Source of the DNA: JBCCCJ01 sp039029315
Lineage (GTDB): Bacteria > Bacteroidota > Bacteroidia > J057
NCBI GenBank assembly: GCA_039029315.1
Contig: JBCCGK010000010.1
Span: forward strand, 1 to 64,000
Direction of reading: 5' to 3'
DNA length: 64,000 nt
Below, in pieces: positions 47,642 through 56,588 of this stretch. The translations under genes were made by a program, and so were the position numbers. Below the pieces are notes generated by a model. It saw nothing but the letters and a program-made list of their open reading frames with translations, searched no databases and was not told the origin of the DNA. The first letter of the stretch is position 1; the number at the start of each line of letters is the position of its first letter.

Positions 47642-48250
47642 TCAGGGTTTTGTCCAGGTACTTTCACATAGCCAATCTACAGATTCAAGTTCCCCGGAAT
47701 CATTGAGCTTGGTCCAGGCCACCCGGTAGTCCAGACTAATCTCATCATGGGCAGTATTGATCGAGCCATTGGAGGCTGAGAATTTAAATCCGCTGAATTG
47801 CTTGGCTTGATTGGCACAATAGGTGAGAGCGCCAATGGTGATAGAATTGATCGAGACATCTGCTAATACCTGGTCAATAGGTGAGCCATCCAAACATTCA
47901 GGAAGATCTCCTAATCCCTGGATGTAGATTCTCCTTACATTGACTTCGGGGTCTTCGGCCGTGATATCTACTGTATAGGTCAGAGATTCGCGATCGAAGG
48001 AAACCTGATCCGTACAAGAAGCAGCGACGGCCCAGGTTCCTGAAAATTTATCTGTGCTCCGGATCTCACATAATTCACTGCTATTTTTTTCCCACCCTAC
48101 GTCGCAGGTACAGACAGCCTCATCATCCACTTCGCGACAATTTCCATAGGTACCACAATCGGCTTTATCACAGGGTTTTTTGCAAGCTGTTGGTAACAAA
48201 AGAATCAGGCTACAACAGGCACTTATGAGGAGGAATTGTATATATTTCAT
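47642..48250 (-). CDS. EGF-like-domain lipoprotein
   Basis: Encodes 202 residues. The lipoprotein signal ends LLLPTAC, giving a lipidated cysteine followed by KK. An EGF-like module follows (CDKADCGTYGNC ... CTCDVGWEK ... LCE; six cysteines), then a ~140-residue beta-rich domain with further cysteines (AASCTDQV, LPECLDG, TYCANQ, DWLCESTW). Likely held at the outer membrane. Function not known. It converges on the T9SS gene and is divergent from the CHAT-pseudokinase gene. Confidence 0.85.
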   Translation of the reverse strand: MKYIQFLLISACCSLILLLPTACKKPCDKADCGTYGNCREVDDEAVCTCDVGWEKNSSELCEIRSTDKFSGTWAVAASCTDQVSFDRESLTYTVDITAEDPEVNVRRIYIQGLGDLPECLDGSPIDQVLADVSINSITIGALTYCANQAKQFSGFKFSASNGSINTAHDEISLDYRVAWTKLNDSGELESVDWLCESTWTKP

Positions 48251-48421
48251 TCTTGAGAGCGAAAGTTAGAAAATGATGAAATCCAGATGAATTCAGAAAG
48301 ATAGACGCGAAAAGCAGTCAAAAAGTGGCTTTTGCCATTCTTTTATCTTCTAAAAATCTTTTGCAGTTTTGACTAATGATCTGAGCCTTACCACAAAAGG
48401 CGAGGCAAATATCCAGAAAAA

Positions 48422-50092
48422 ATGGCAAATAATCAGCTTAAGCCCAAAATACCCGTGATCTTCCTCGCTTTTGCCAATGAGCGGGTGGAAGGCCGGTTTC
48501 TACGGAAACTGACCATAGAACTCAAATTGATCATGAATGCGCTTGAGCCAGCGGTCCAAAAAGGAAGAATTCAGCTAAAGATTCTACCAGCTGCTACTCA
48601 TGAGGAAATCGCAGAAGTATTTCTGGATGAATGGTATCGGGATCGAATCTGGATATTCCATTATGGTGGTCATGCCAACGATACCCAGATTTTGGCCGAG
48701 GATGGGCAAGGAGGAAACCGCCCCGTGTTTGCTACAGGTTTGGCTGAATTTCTGAGTAGCCAGCGTGGCCTGAAGCTGGTCTTCTTCAATGCTTGTGCGA
48801 CAGCAGAACAGGCCCGTTTGCTGCATGAGTCCCCCATTCCATCTGTCATTGCTACCTCACGAGAAATCAGGGATGACCAGGCCACAGACTTTGCAGAAGT
48901 ATTCTATAAAGGAATGGCAGCAGGCGAAAGTATTGATGAGGCCTTTGGAGAAGCTTCTGGATTTGTGAAAGGAAAGTATGATCCCACCTCCATTCCCAAG
49001 GAGTTGGGTACCCGCAGTCTTTATTTTGATGAAGAGGCAGTCGAGGAACAAACGCCTGACGCGGACCGATTTCCCTGGCGTCTTTACTCCAATGAAGCAG
49101 GCGGAGCCTTCCCAGTCCAGTGGCGCTTGTTCTACGAGCTTAAGCCCTCAGACGAAGCCAGCGCAACGCATGCAGAAGCTTTTCTGGGGCAGGTGATCGG
49201 CAATCATAGAATCGAAAAACTCCTGGGAGAGGGAAGTATGGGCTCTGTCTTCAGTGCCGTTCATCTGGATCTGAATGAAGAACGTGCCATCAAAATCACT
49301 CATCGGGTACTGGAAGGCTATGAATACCTGAAACACATCATCATTGTCGGACATAAAGGATTGGCCAATATCAAACATCCCAATATCGTCACAGTCTTTG
49401 ATGTAGGAGAAGTGGTGTTATTTGGAGAAAAACGCCTATACATGATCATGGAGTTGGTGAAAGGCGAGAGACTGGATAAGCTCGATATGCGAAGTCAGTT
49501 GGGAGACCTCAAACAACTCAATGTCCTGGCAGATTTGGCGATCTCTATCGCCACCGGATTGGAGGCTGCACATAAGACAAAGTTCGTAGATGAAACAGGA
49601 ACTGAGAGGGTGGGAATCGTGCATGGCAATATTAAGACCCGTAAGATATTGTTCACTCCTGAAGGAATTCCGAAACTCATAGATTTCCTTTTTACAGATG
49701 TAACGCGTTCCCGGAATATCAAATTGGACCTCCCAGACAAGGTAAAACAGCGCATACGAGGCGAAAGACTGGAAACCTACTACGCCCCGGAACTCTTGAG
49801 CGGTTTGACCGGAGCCAATAAACAAACAGATATTTATTCCCTGGGAGCCGTTTTTTTTGAAGTTGTTACAGGTAAGTCATTGGCCGATTATGACTTTAAA
49901 ACAGAAGATTCCCTTCATAATTTCGTAAAAGGAAAAAGCAGACTATTTCCAAAATACCTAAGTAAAGTAATATTCAATGCAACACATCCAGATCCGAAAT
50001 ATCGATATGATTCAGTATCCAAAATGATCGATGGAATGCTGGGAAATGTGTCCTGGTTCAAACGAATCCTTTATTGGTTTAAAAGAAAATAG
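48422..50092 (+). CDS. CHAT-domain protease fused to a pseudokinase
   Basis: Encodes 556 residues. The N-terminal ~210 form a CHAT (caspase-like, clan CD) domain: IFHYGGHAND gives catalytic H84 and LVFFNACATAEQA gives catalytic C125. Residues ~258-545 have the fold of a Ser/Thr kinase: GEGSMGSVF, K291 in ERAIKI, and YAPELLSG in place of APE. The catalytic loop, however, reads HGNIKTRK (HRD Asp replaced by N403, the metal Asn by Lys) and DFG reads DFL (421-423), so phosphotransfer is very unlikely. A basic/hydrophobic tail (VSWFKRILYWFKRK) could bind membrane. No export signal. It stands alone. A CHAT protease gated by a ligand-binding or protein-binding pseudokinase, possibly a death or defence effector, is the inference. 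Confidence 0.9.
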   Translation: MANNQLKPKIPVIFLAFANERVEGRFLRKLTIELKLIMNALEPAVQKGRIQLKILPAATHEEIAEVFLDEWYRDRIWIFHYGGHANDTQILAEDGQGGNRPVFATGLAEFLSSQRGLKLVFFNACATAEQARLLHESPIPSVIATSREIRDDQATDFAEVFYKGMAAGESIDEAFGEASGFVKGKYDPTSIPKELGTRSLYFDEEAVEEQTPDADRFPWRLYSNEAGGAFPVQWRLFYELKPSDEASATHAEAFLGQVIGNHRIEKLLGEGSMGSVFSAVHLDLNEERAIKITHRVLEGYEYLKHIIIVGHKGLANIKHPNIVTVFDVGEVVLFGEKRLYMIMELVKGERLDKLDMRSQLGDLKQLNVLADLAISIATGLEAAHKTKFVDETGTERVGIVHGNIKTRKILFTPEGIPKLIDFLFTDVTRSRNIKLDLPDKVKQRIRGERLETYYAPELLSGLTGANKQTDIYSLGAVFFEVVTGKSLADYDFKTEDSLHNFVKGKSRLFPKYLSKVIFNATHPDPKYRYDSVSKMIDGMLGNVSWFKRILYWFKRK

Positions 50093-50489
50093 TTCCTCCC
50101 TCTCTTGTAATTTGTCAGGCCGTTTGTAATTATTTTGTCATGGGTAAAATTCTATATCCATATCAAAAGATTTTTTCAGGCAAAAATTCCCAATATCCAA
50201 CATAGATAGTTCGGGAACACAAACTAACACAGAGGGTTACAATCATGGAATGCAGCAAAAATTTGACATTTTTTCAGACCGTAGGGAAGAACTCTTTTTA
50301 TTTTTTATACGTTTCTCTCGAAAAATTAACATCCTACATTTTAAGGTTTGGAAATATTACCAAATTGTAGCTTATTACCAATATTCCGACTACTCACGGA
50401 ATTGGATAGATTGAATTTGTGCAACTATTTGCTTTCCAAATAGTATAACGAATAGGTAAAAATAATCACCACTCAAATTAACGAAGATT
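50093..50489. other. AT-rich control region upstream of the MarR gene
   Basis: This 397-bp stretch has no plausible gene on either strand. It is AT-rich, with several T-runs and a duplicated TATTACC/TTATTACC pair around 50353-50380. Its one clear element is the inverted repeat at 50424-50444 listed separately. It probably holds the promoter of the MarR gene. Confidence 0.6.
50424..50444. promoter_or_regulatory. Candidate MarR operator
   Basis: ACTATTTG (50424-50431) and CAAATAGT (50437-50444) form a perfect 8-bp inverted repeat with a 5-bp centre. It ends 45 bp before the ATG of the MarR-family gene. MarR dimers usually bind palindromes of 16-20 bp at their own promoters, so autoregulation is a natural reading. 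Confidence 0.55.
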
Positions 50490-50939
50490 ATGGCAAAGGA
50501 AAGCAGGAGTGAAATGACAACCACGATTTCAGAAGCTTCGACTCTAGAACGACAATTACTCCAAATGCGGGATGCGTTTCGACAGCATCAGAATGAAATT
50601 CGGAAGAAGTACAAGATTTCTGCCAATGAAATGGAGATTATTCTGTACATCAACGACTTCGGTCCGCAGCGTATGAAAGCCGTAGGAGAACAATTCAAGA
50701 TCAAGTTTAGCACCTTGACAAGTCTTGTCGATAAGATCGAGCGACTAAATCTGGTAAAACGTGTCAATTCCAAAGAAGACCGACGCTCCATTTTGGTGAC
50801 CATTACCAAGAAGGGCAAGAAAATGTTAGACGAGTACAACAGCCAAATCAGAAGCCTGGCAGAAAGAATCTCTGAAGTCGCTCATGGCGGGAACAATCTT
50901 CCCAACATTGTAGAGACACTTGAGAAGGCCAACTCCTGA
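50490..50939 (+). CDS. MarR-family winged-helix transcriptional regulator
   Basis: Encodes 149 residues. The dimerising N-terminal helix is followed by the winged HTH: ISANEMEIILYINDFGPQRMKAV, recognition helix near KFSTLTSLVDKIERL, and the wing NSKEDRRSILVTITKKG, which is the family signature. Cytoplasmic DNA-binding repressor or activator; ligand unknown. A candidate palindromic operator lies 45 bp upstream and an intrinsic terminator 25 bp downstream, so it is a single-gene unit separate from the GH3 gene. Possible targets are itself and neighbouring genes. Confidence 0.93.
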   Translation: MAKESRSEMTTTISEASTLERQLLQMRDAFRQHQNEIRKKYKISANEMEIILYINDFGPQRMKAVGEQFKIKFSTLTSLVDKIERLNLVKRVNSKEDRRSILVTITKKGKKMLDEYNSQIRSLAERISEVAHGGNNLPNIVETLEKANS

Positions 50940-50963
50940 TTTGAGTCTTTCTTAGGATATGAT

Positions 50964-51004
50964 AGTCTTCGTGGCGATTCTTTCGCTACGAAGACTCTTT
51001 TTTT
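50964..51004 (+). terminator. Intrinsic terminator after the MarR gene
   Basis: AGTCTTCGTGGCGA and TCGCTACGAAGACT form a 14-bp stem with one G-T wobble and loop TTCTT, followed by CTTTTTTT. It lies 24 bp after the MarR stop and just before the GH3 start, so the GH3 gene needs its own promoter within a very short space or read-through. Confidence 0.9.
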
Positions 51005-51018
51005 GTACCTTTGGGGTC

Positions 51019-52524
51019 ATGAGCCTCAAAACAATTGTTGGGAAGGCCTGGTCCAAAATCAGAGCCAGACAAGTGTGGAACATCTCTCGCCATGCCCTAC
51101 GCCACCAAGACAGAACCTTTCGGTCCCTCATTCAGACAGCCAGACACACCGCCTTTGGAAAAGCTCATGATTTCCAGTCGATTCAATCCGTAGAGGACTT
51201 TCAGGCACGTGTTCCAGTCAGGGATTATGAGGGCGTCGCATCCTGGATGCAACGCATCTATGAGGGAGAAGCGGATGTCTCCTGGCCAGGCAAACCGCTT
51301 TATTTGGCCAAAACCTCGGGGACCACTTCAGGAGCAAAATATATTCCCATCACCAAAGCCTCGATCAAAAAACAAATCCTGGGTGCCAGAGATACCTTGA
51401 TGATCTACATAGCCGAGACAGGCAAAGCTGATTTTTTGGAAGGAAAAATGATGTTTCTTTCCGGGAGTCCCGAGATCGACTCGAATCCACATGGCATCCA
51501 GACAGGTCGATTATCAGGCATAGTTAATCATTTTGTTCCCAGCTACCTTCTCGCCAACAGGGTTCCGTCCTATGAGGCCAATATTATCGAAGATTGGGAA
51601 GCCAAAGTTCACGCCATTGTCCAGGAAGTCGTTCAGCAAGACTTACGACTTATCTCCGGCATTCCCCCCTGGGTTCAGATGTTTTTTGAGGAGTTGGAGG
51701 CACAAACGGGTAAAGGACCATTGGAAGTATGGCCAAATCTCCAACTGTTTGTGCAGGGTGGCGTCGATTTTCAGCCTTATCGTCCTATTTTTGAGAAATA
51801 CTTTGGCAATCGGGTGGACATGGCAGAGCTCTTTCCTGCCTCTGAAGGATTTTTTGCCTTTCAAAATGAACAAGAGGACGATGGAATGTTGTTGATGCCC
51901 AATTACGGAATCTTCTATGAGTTCATCCCTCTGGAATCTTATGGAAATCCCGATGCCCCTCGCCTCACGCTCAAAGATGTCGCGGTCGGAGAACAATATG
52001 CTTTGATCATTTCGACCAATGCTGGCTTATGGGCTTATGATATTGGCGATACGGTCAAATTCACTTCAGTAGCCCCCTGGAAGGTCAGAGTCAGTGGCCG
52101 TGTCAAGCATTTCATCAGCGCGTTTGGCGAGCATGTCATTTCTGAAGAAGTCAATCGCGCTATTTTGGAGGCTACCCAAGCCACAGGTGCCAGTTTTCAG
52201 GAGTTCACCGTTGCGCCATTGATTGTGGAAGAGAAAGGAATGTCAGCACATGAATGGTTGATTGAATTCACCCAGCCGCCAGCAAGTATGGATGAATTTG
52301 TTGAGGTACTCGACCAATCAGTCCGAAAACAAAACGCCTATTACAACGATCTCAGAGAAGGAAACATTCTTCGCAAAAGCATTGTCAGAAGTCTCCAACT
52401 GAATGCTTCCAGAGAGTATATGAAGTCCATTGGCAAGCTTGGCGGCCAGAATAAATTCCCCCGACTAAGCAATAATCGAAAAATTGCAGAGCACTTAGGA
52501 AGATTTGTCCTGGCAGAACATTGA
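51019..52524 (+). CDS. GH3-family acyl-adenylating enzyme
   Basis: Encodes 501 residues from ATG 51019; the frame extends to 50959, but that start lies inside the terminator. The ANL-type P-loop KTSGTTSGAKYIPIT is near residue 100, followed by the AELFPASEGFFAFQ and YALIISTNAGLWAYDIGDTVKF motifs of the GH3 fold and GRVKHFISAFGEHV in the hinge region. Plant GH3 proteins join amino acids to acyl-adenylates; bacterial members are uncharacterised, so only an acyl-adenylation/amide-forming role can be proposed. Cytoplasmic. The next gene starts 116 bp later on the same strand. Confidence 0.9.
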   Translation: MSLKTIVGKAWSKIRARQVWNISRHALRHQDRTFRSLIQTARHTAFGKAHDFQSIQSVEDFQARVPVRDYEGVASWMQRIYEGEADVSWPGKPLYLAKTSGTTSGAKYIPITKASIKKQILGARDTLMIYIAETGKADFLEGKMMFLSGSPEIDSNPHGIQTGRLSGIVNHFVPSYLLANRVPSYEANIIEDWEAKVHAIVQEVVQQDLRLISGIPPWVQMFFEELEAQTGKGPLEVWPNLQLFVQGGVDFQPYRPIFEKYFGNRVDMAELFPASEGFFAFQNEQEDDGMLLMPNYGIFYEFIPLESYGNPDAPRLTLKDVAVGEQYALIISTNAGLWAYDIGDTVKFTSVAPWKVRVSGRVKHFISAFGEHVISEEVNRAILEATQATGASFQEFTVAPLIVEEKGMSAHEWLIEFTQPPASMDEFVEVLDQSVRKQNAYYNDLREGNILRKSIVRSLQLNASREYMKSIGKLGGQNKFPRLSNNRKIAEHLGRFVLAEH

Positions 52525-52639
52525 TCCAATACGAAGGATTGTGTATCTTACCGTATCGCACCACAACGCATCTTTTGCCCAAAACAACCAGCGCATGTAA
52601 TTGGTTGTCATATTTACCCATAGCCTAACAAGTGATTCT

Positions 52640-54676
52640 ATGATGCGACAGGTTTCTATATTGCTCATTTTGCTTCTTTCCTCACTTACGATGTGGGGAC
52701 AAGATGGCCACTCTTTGCTTTTTGGAGAGATTGATTCCGATTGGCTAACCCTGGAAAGTTTCCCTTCAGATACGGGTGTTTCTGCTGCCATCCTGATGGA
52801 TATGGGAATGGTAACCTTTGAGATGTTCAGTCGGACTCCTGTGATTCGATATGAATACAGGCGATTAATCAAGATTTTTTCAGAAGAGGCCCTTTCTATG
52901 GGACATATTGAGTTGCCTTACAATCCTAGGAGGGAAGCCCTGTTCGATATCCGGGCTGCTACACATAATCTGAATTCTGAAGATGAGCCTGTCAGTTTCC
53001 GCATTGACAAACGAAAGATCCGGGAAGAAAGAACCAAAGATGGCAAACGGGTCAAAATCTTCGACCTTCCTTTTGTCAGAGTTGGTTCTGTGCTGGAAAT
53101 CCAGTATGTCATCAAAGCCAAAGATTTTGAAACCCTTCGAAGGTGGCAATTTCAGCAAGATCTTCCTGTCATACTCAGTGAGTACCATGCCCTCATTCCG
53201 GCCAGCTATTCCTATCAGATTCTTGTAAGCGGTAATCCCAACAAGGTGCATCGAATGACACGTCAATTTCGACAAGATCAACCTGTCGTCTTCAATGATC
53301 GATCCAGATTTGAGTATGGCTCTCTGGGCACAATGGATAATGGATATCGGTCCAGACGCCTGAGAAATTCAGGATCTTATGAAATCTTCATTGCCAGTGA
53401 TCTTCCAGCATTGGTGAAAGAGTCCTTCTCGCCACAACATAAGGACTTTATCCCGAGTGTAGAATTCCAATTGGCAAAAGATCATCTGTATGGGAGAGAA
53501 AACCCCAATTTGTTCGACAATTGGAAAGAATTGAATCAGAAGACATTAAAAAAATTTCGTCCTAAAAAACTCAAAGCTGATCGAAAGCTTCTGCTTGCAA
53601 GAGTCAACCGACTGAGTCGTCGGGCAACCAGTGATGACGAAAAAGCACAGACGATTCTTAGTTGGATCCAAAAAGAAATTAAGTGGGATGGTACGTATAC
53701 TACCTCGGCCAAACGATTGGATCAGGTACTGTCCAGTAAGAGTGGCAGCAGTGCAGAAATCAATTTACTCCTGCTTAATATGCTCCAAGTCGCCGATTTA
53801 GAAGCATATCCAGTATTGATCAGCACCAAGGATCATGGACGTATCCAGACCGTTTATCCCAATACTACCCAATTCAACCACCTCATTGTTGCCGCAAGAT
53901 TGCAAGGAGTCGAAATGTTGCTGGATGGCTTAAGTCCGCACAATGATCTGGGTTTTCTTCCTGAAAATGACCTGACAGAAGTAGGATTTCTGTTAGATCA
54001 GGATGGAGGCCGATGGGTCCAATTACGTTCTCAAAATCGCATGATCCGCTATACCTATTCTCGATTTTCGCTCGATGAATCAGGGCAACTGAATGGGGAA
54101 GTATCTGTCTCTAATCAAGCTTATAGCGCTGTAGTTGAACGAGATAGACTCGACAAGGAAGGAGATGAAGAAACCTATCTCCGCAAACATGTGCTGACAG
54201 GTATTTCCGAGGCAGATGTAGCAAATCTCGTGGTGGAGAATTCCGGCGTCCCCGGCAAGCCTTTTTTGGTGAATTGCGACCTAAAAACAGAAGATTTTGT
54301 GGAGATAGCTGATCAACACATGTTTATCAATCCCTTGTTGACCAAGCAAGTAGCCGAGAATCCTTTTCCATTGGGAGAAAGATCCACGCCCTTGGACCTG
54401 ACCTATCCTTTACGAGAATCCCATATGCTTGGACTCCGGCTTCCTGAAGGCTATGAGGTAGCCCAATTACCTGAACCTATTCGCGTTGTCCTGCCGAATA
54501 AGCAGGGATCTTTTACCTACAATGTGATCCATTTGGACAACATTGTACATTTCACTAGCTCTATTTATCTGAACAAGACGCTATTCCTCCCGGAAGAATA
54601 TGACACCATTCGCTCCTTTTTTGACTATATCGTCGAAAAACATGGGGAGGATCTGATTATTCGCAAGATTCAATAG
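52640..54676 (+). CDS. DUF3857 / transglutaminase-like secreted protein
   Basis: Encodes 678 residues from ATG 52640; a TTG further upstream is less likely because ATG-ATG starts a signal peptide (MMRQVSILLILLLSSLTMWGQ). The DUF3857 region spans ~40-240 (IRYEYRRLIKIF, DLPFVRVGSVLEIQY), then a transglutaminase-like fold at ~310-440. At the usual catalytic Cys position the sequence reads SGSSAEIN, so S371 replaces it, while the His (FNHLIVAA, H414) and Asp (LLDGLSP) remain. It is therefore probably not a classic Cys protease or transglutaminase. Periplasmic. It ends 7 bp into the convergent beta-barrel gene. Confidence 0.85.
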   Translation: MMRQVSILLILLLSSLTMWGQDGHSLLFGEIDSDWLTLESFPSDTGVSAAILMDMGMVTFEMFSRTPVIRYEYRRLIKIFSEEALSMGHIELPYNPRREALFDIRAATHNLNSEDEPVSFRIDKRKIREERTKDGKRVKIFDLPFVRVGSVLEIQYVIKAKDFETLRRWQFQQDLPVILSEYHALIPASYSYQILVSGNPNKVHRMTRQFRQDQPVVFNDRSRFEYGSLGTMDNGYRSRRLRNSGSYEIFIASDLPALVKESFSPQHKDFIPSVEFQLAKDHLYGRENPNLFDNWKELNQKTLKKFRPKKLKADRKLLLARVNRLSRRATSDDEKAQTILSWIQKEIKWDGTYTTSAKRLDQVLSSKSGSSAEINLLLLNMLQVADLEAYPVLISTKDHGRIQTVYPNTTQFNHLIVAARLQGVEMLLDGLSPHNDLGFLPENDLTEVGFLLDQDGGRWVQLRSQNRMIRYTYSRFSLDESGQLNGEVSVSNQAYSAVVERDRLDKEGDEETYLRKHVLTGISEADVANLVVENSGVPGKPFLVNCDLKTEDFVEIADQHMFINPLLTKQVAENPFPLGERSTPLDLTYPLRESHMLGLRLPEGYEVAQLPEPIRVVLPNKQGSFTYNVIHLDNIVHFTSSIYLNKTLFLPEEYDTIRSFFDYIVEKHGEDLIIRKIQ

Positions 54677-55875
54677 CTCCACTTAAGTCGAATAAATGCA
54701 GAACTAACAAAATGCTGATACGGAAGCGGTTCAAGTTCTGCAAGAAAAATCTGTCCAATCAGATCAATATCCCAATTCTCTTTGATTGAATAAGTAAAGG
54801 TAGGAATCAGGATGCTGGTGTTTTTCCCAAATGCTGATTCGGGGGCATACATCACGGCACCACTGACACTGAACAGAGGTGTCACATTGCCAGAGGCCTG
54901 CACAAAGTACGTCCAGGTAGCCGGAAAGAGGTTTCGGGCTGATGGCCTCAAGCCTACCAATCCTCCTGTCAATCCTCCACCCGCCAGATTGATGTTTCCC
55001 CCATCACTATTGTACAAAGTCGCAGCGCTGGCGTAGATTCCATTCCCGAATAGATAGTCGACGGTTACTGCCAAACCCAAAGCATCTGTGGTATCCTGGG
55101 TTTGTCCTTCTATGGGCGAAAAATAGGTCCCTTCTCCTTTGAATCCTGCATTCCCCAAATTTCCTTCCCATCCCCCTCCTACAGCTACTTGTCCCAGATA
55201 ATATCCACCAATCGCCTGCACATCATACGTCCCCACTGTGAAGCGGTATAAAGCTGCTGCCACGGTTGTGGAGTCATATCTTCCAGGTGAGACCGCCAAC
55301 TCCACTCTCGACAACAGGCCCGGATAGTATTGGACTCTGATCGCATCACTTCCCGGAAACTCCTCATAATCAAAATCAAAAAAGTTGAAGGCATTGAACA
55401 GGTCATTGGGATTCCAGACCAGATTTACCCCCCAATTGATCCGTTGCCGCCCGACTCTGACATCCCATTTTTCGGTTGCATAGTTGATGTAGGCGCGATC
55501 GATGATGCTATGTGCAAGGGCATAGCGATTGTCCATCCAACGTACTGACAGATCTACCAAGCCGTTGTATTGATCGATTTGATCTCCATAGGTACTGTCT
55601 AATTTGATCTGTTCCCCATAGAAGAATCGATTTCTCGCCTCCACAGCTACCGTCCATTTTTGATTGGGGTACCAGGCAAAGTTGAGGCGATTGTGAATCA
55701 GATTATTCGTGGTCGTGGGAGGAATTCCAGGAATACCAGTGATCGTGGTGGTTTGCAGATACTTCACATATCCGTGAAGTTCTACCTTCTTGGGTTCTTC
55801 TTCCTGTGCCCAAAGCATGCCTGCCTGGAACAGCATCAGACCCGTCCCAATCATCCAAAGAAAGATCGATTTCAT
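54670..55875 (-). CDS. Outer-membrane beta-barrel protein of the Lol-like operon
   Basis: Encodes 401 residues. A signal peptide (MKSIFLWMIGTGLMLFQAGMLWAQ) is followed by alternating amphipathic strands with many aromatic turn residues and a final barrel strand ending in an aromatic (AFIRLKWSY). The VGRQRINWG motif is like that of DUF1302-type barrel proteins. It is last in a six-gene minus-strand operon, 8 bp after the ABC ATPase. The likely role is an outer-membrane channel or acceptor for what the LolCDE-like transporter exports. Its 3' end overlaps the convergent DUF3857 gene by 7 bp. Confidence 0.85.
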   Translation of the reverse strand: MKSIFLWMIGTGLMLFQAGMLWAQEEEPKKVELHGYVKYLQTTTITGIPGIPPTTTNNLIHNRLNFAWYPNQKWTVAVEARNRFFYGEQIKLDSTYGDQIDQYNGLVDLSVRWMDNRYALAHSIIDRAYINYATEKWDVRVGRQRINWGVNLVWNPNDLFNAFNFFDFDYEEFPGSDAIRVQYYPGLLSRVELAVSPGRYDSTTVAAALYRFTVGTYDVQAIGGYYLGQVAVGGGWEGNLGNAGFKGEGTYFSPIEGQTQDTTDALGLAVTVDYLFGNGIYASAATLYNSDGGNINLAGGGLTGGLVGLRPSARNLFPATWTYFVQASGNVTPLFSVSGAVMYAPESAFGKNTSILIPTFTYSIKENWDIDLIGQIFLAELEPLPYQHFVSSAFIRLKWSY

Positions 55876-55883
55876 ATGACTGC

Positions 55884-56567
55884 TTATGATTTGACTACAT
55901 CACTGACAATTTGTCCATCTTCCAATGTTACCACTCTCCTGGCTCGATCAATCACACGCTGGTCATGCGTGGAAAAGATGAAAGTCATATTTTCCTGTTC
56001 ATTCAGTCGGGCCATGATATCCAATAGATTGGCCGTGGATTTGGAGTCGAGATTGGCTGTGGGTTCGTCTGCTAATACAAAACTCGGTTTGGAAGCCAAT
56101 GCTCGAGCTACCGCCACACGCTGTTGTTGTCCACCTGAGAGTTGACTAGGTCTGTTTCTCATTCGATCCTGCAATCCTACTGAGGTCAGCAACTCCTTCA
56201 CACGGGCCTGGCGCTCTACCTTGTCCCGCTTTTGTAGAAGCATGATGAATTCTACATTTTCTTCTGCTGTCAGGACCGGAATCAAATTATAGGCCTGAAA
56301 CACAAAGCCAATATGCTGCAAGCGAAATTCCGTCAATTCACCGCCAGACAGACCTGACAGATCTACTCCTTTGACAATCACCTCGCCAGAAGTAGGCTGA
56401 TCCAGGCCGCCGATCATATTGAGAAAGGTAGTTTTCCCAGAACCAGAAGGACCAACAATGGCCGTAAATTCGCCTTGTTCGATTTCCAGATCCACTCCAT
56501 TTACAGCATGAACTGGCTCTACTCCTTCATAAATTTTATGTACATCTATCGTTTTGAGTACTAACAT
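55884..56567 (-). CDS. LolD/MacB-type ABC transporter ATPase
   Basis: Encodes 227 residues. Walker A is GPSGSGKTTFLNMIG, the signature LSGGQQQRVAVARA, Walker B FVLADEPTANLD, and the switch His is in STHD. It powers the two FtsX-type permeases upstream in the same operon (21 bp after the second permease). The family moves lipoproteins (LolD), antibiotics or proteins (MacB). Here the LolA-like and barrel partners favour an envelope-export role. Cytoplasmic face of the inner membrane. Confidence 0.94.
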   Translation of the reverse strand: MLVLKTIDVHKIYEGVEPVHAVNGVDLEIEQGEFTAIVGPSGSGKTTFLNMIGGLDQPTSGEVIVKGVDLSGLSGGELTEFRLQHIGFVFQAYNLIPVLTAEENVEFIMLLQKRDKVERQARVKELLTSVGLQDRMRNRPSQLSGGQQQRVAVARALASKPSFVLADEPTANLDSKSTANLLDIMARLNEQENMTFIFSTHDQRVIDRARRVVTLEDGQIVSDVVKS

Positions 56568-56588
56568 ATGTGTATATTTTTGGGGGAA

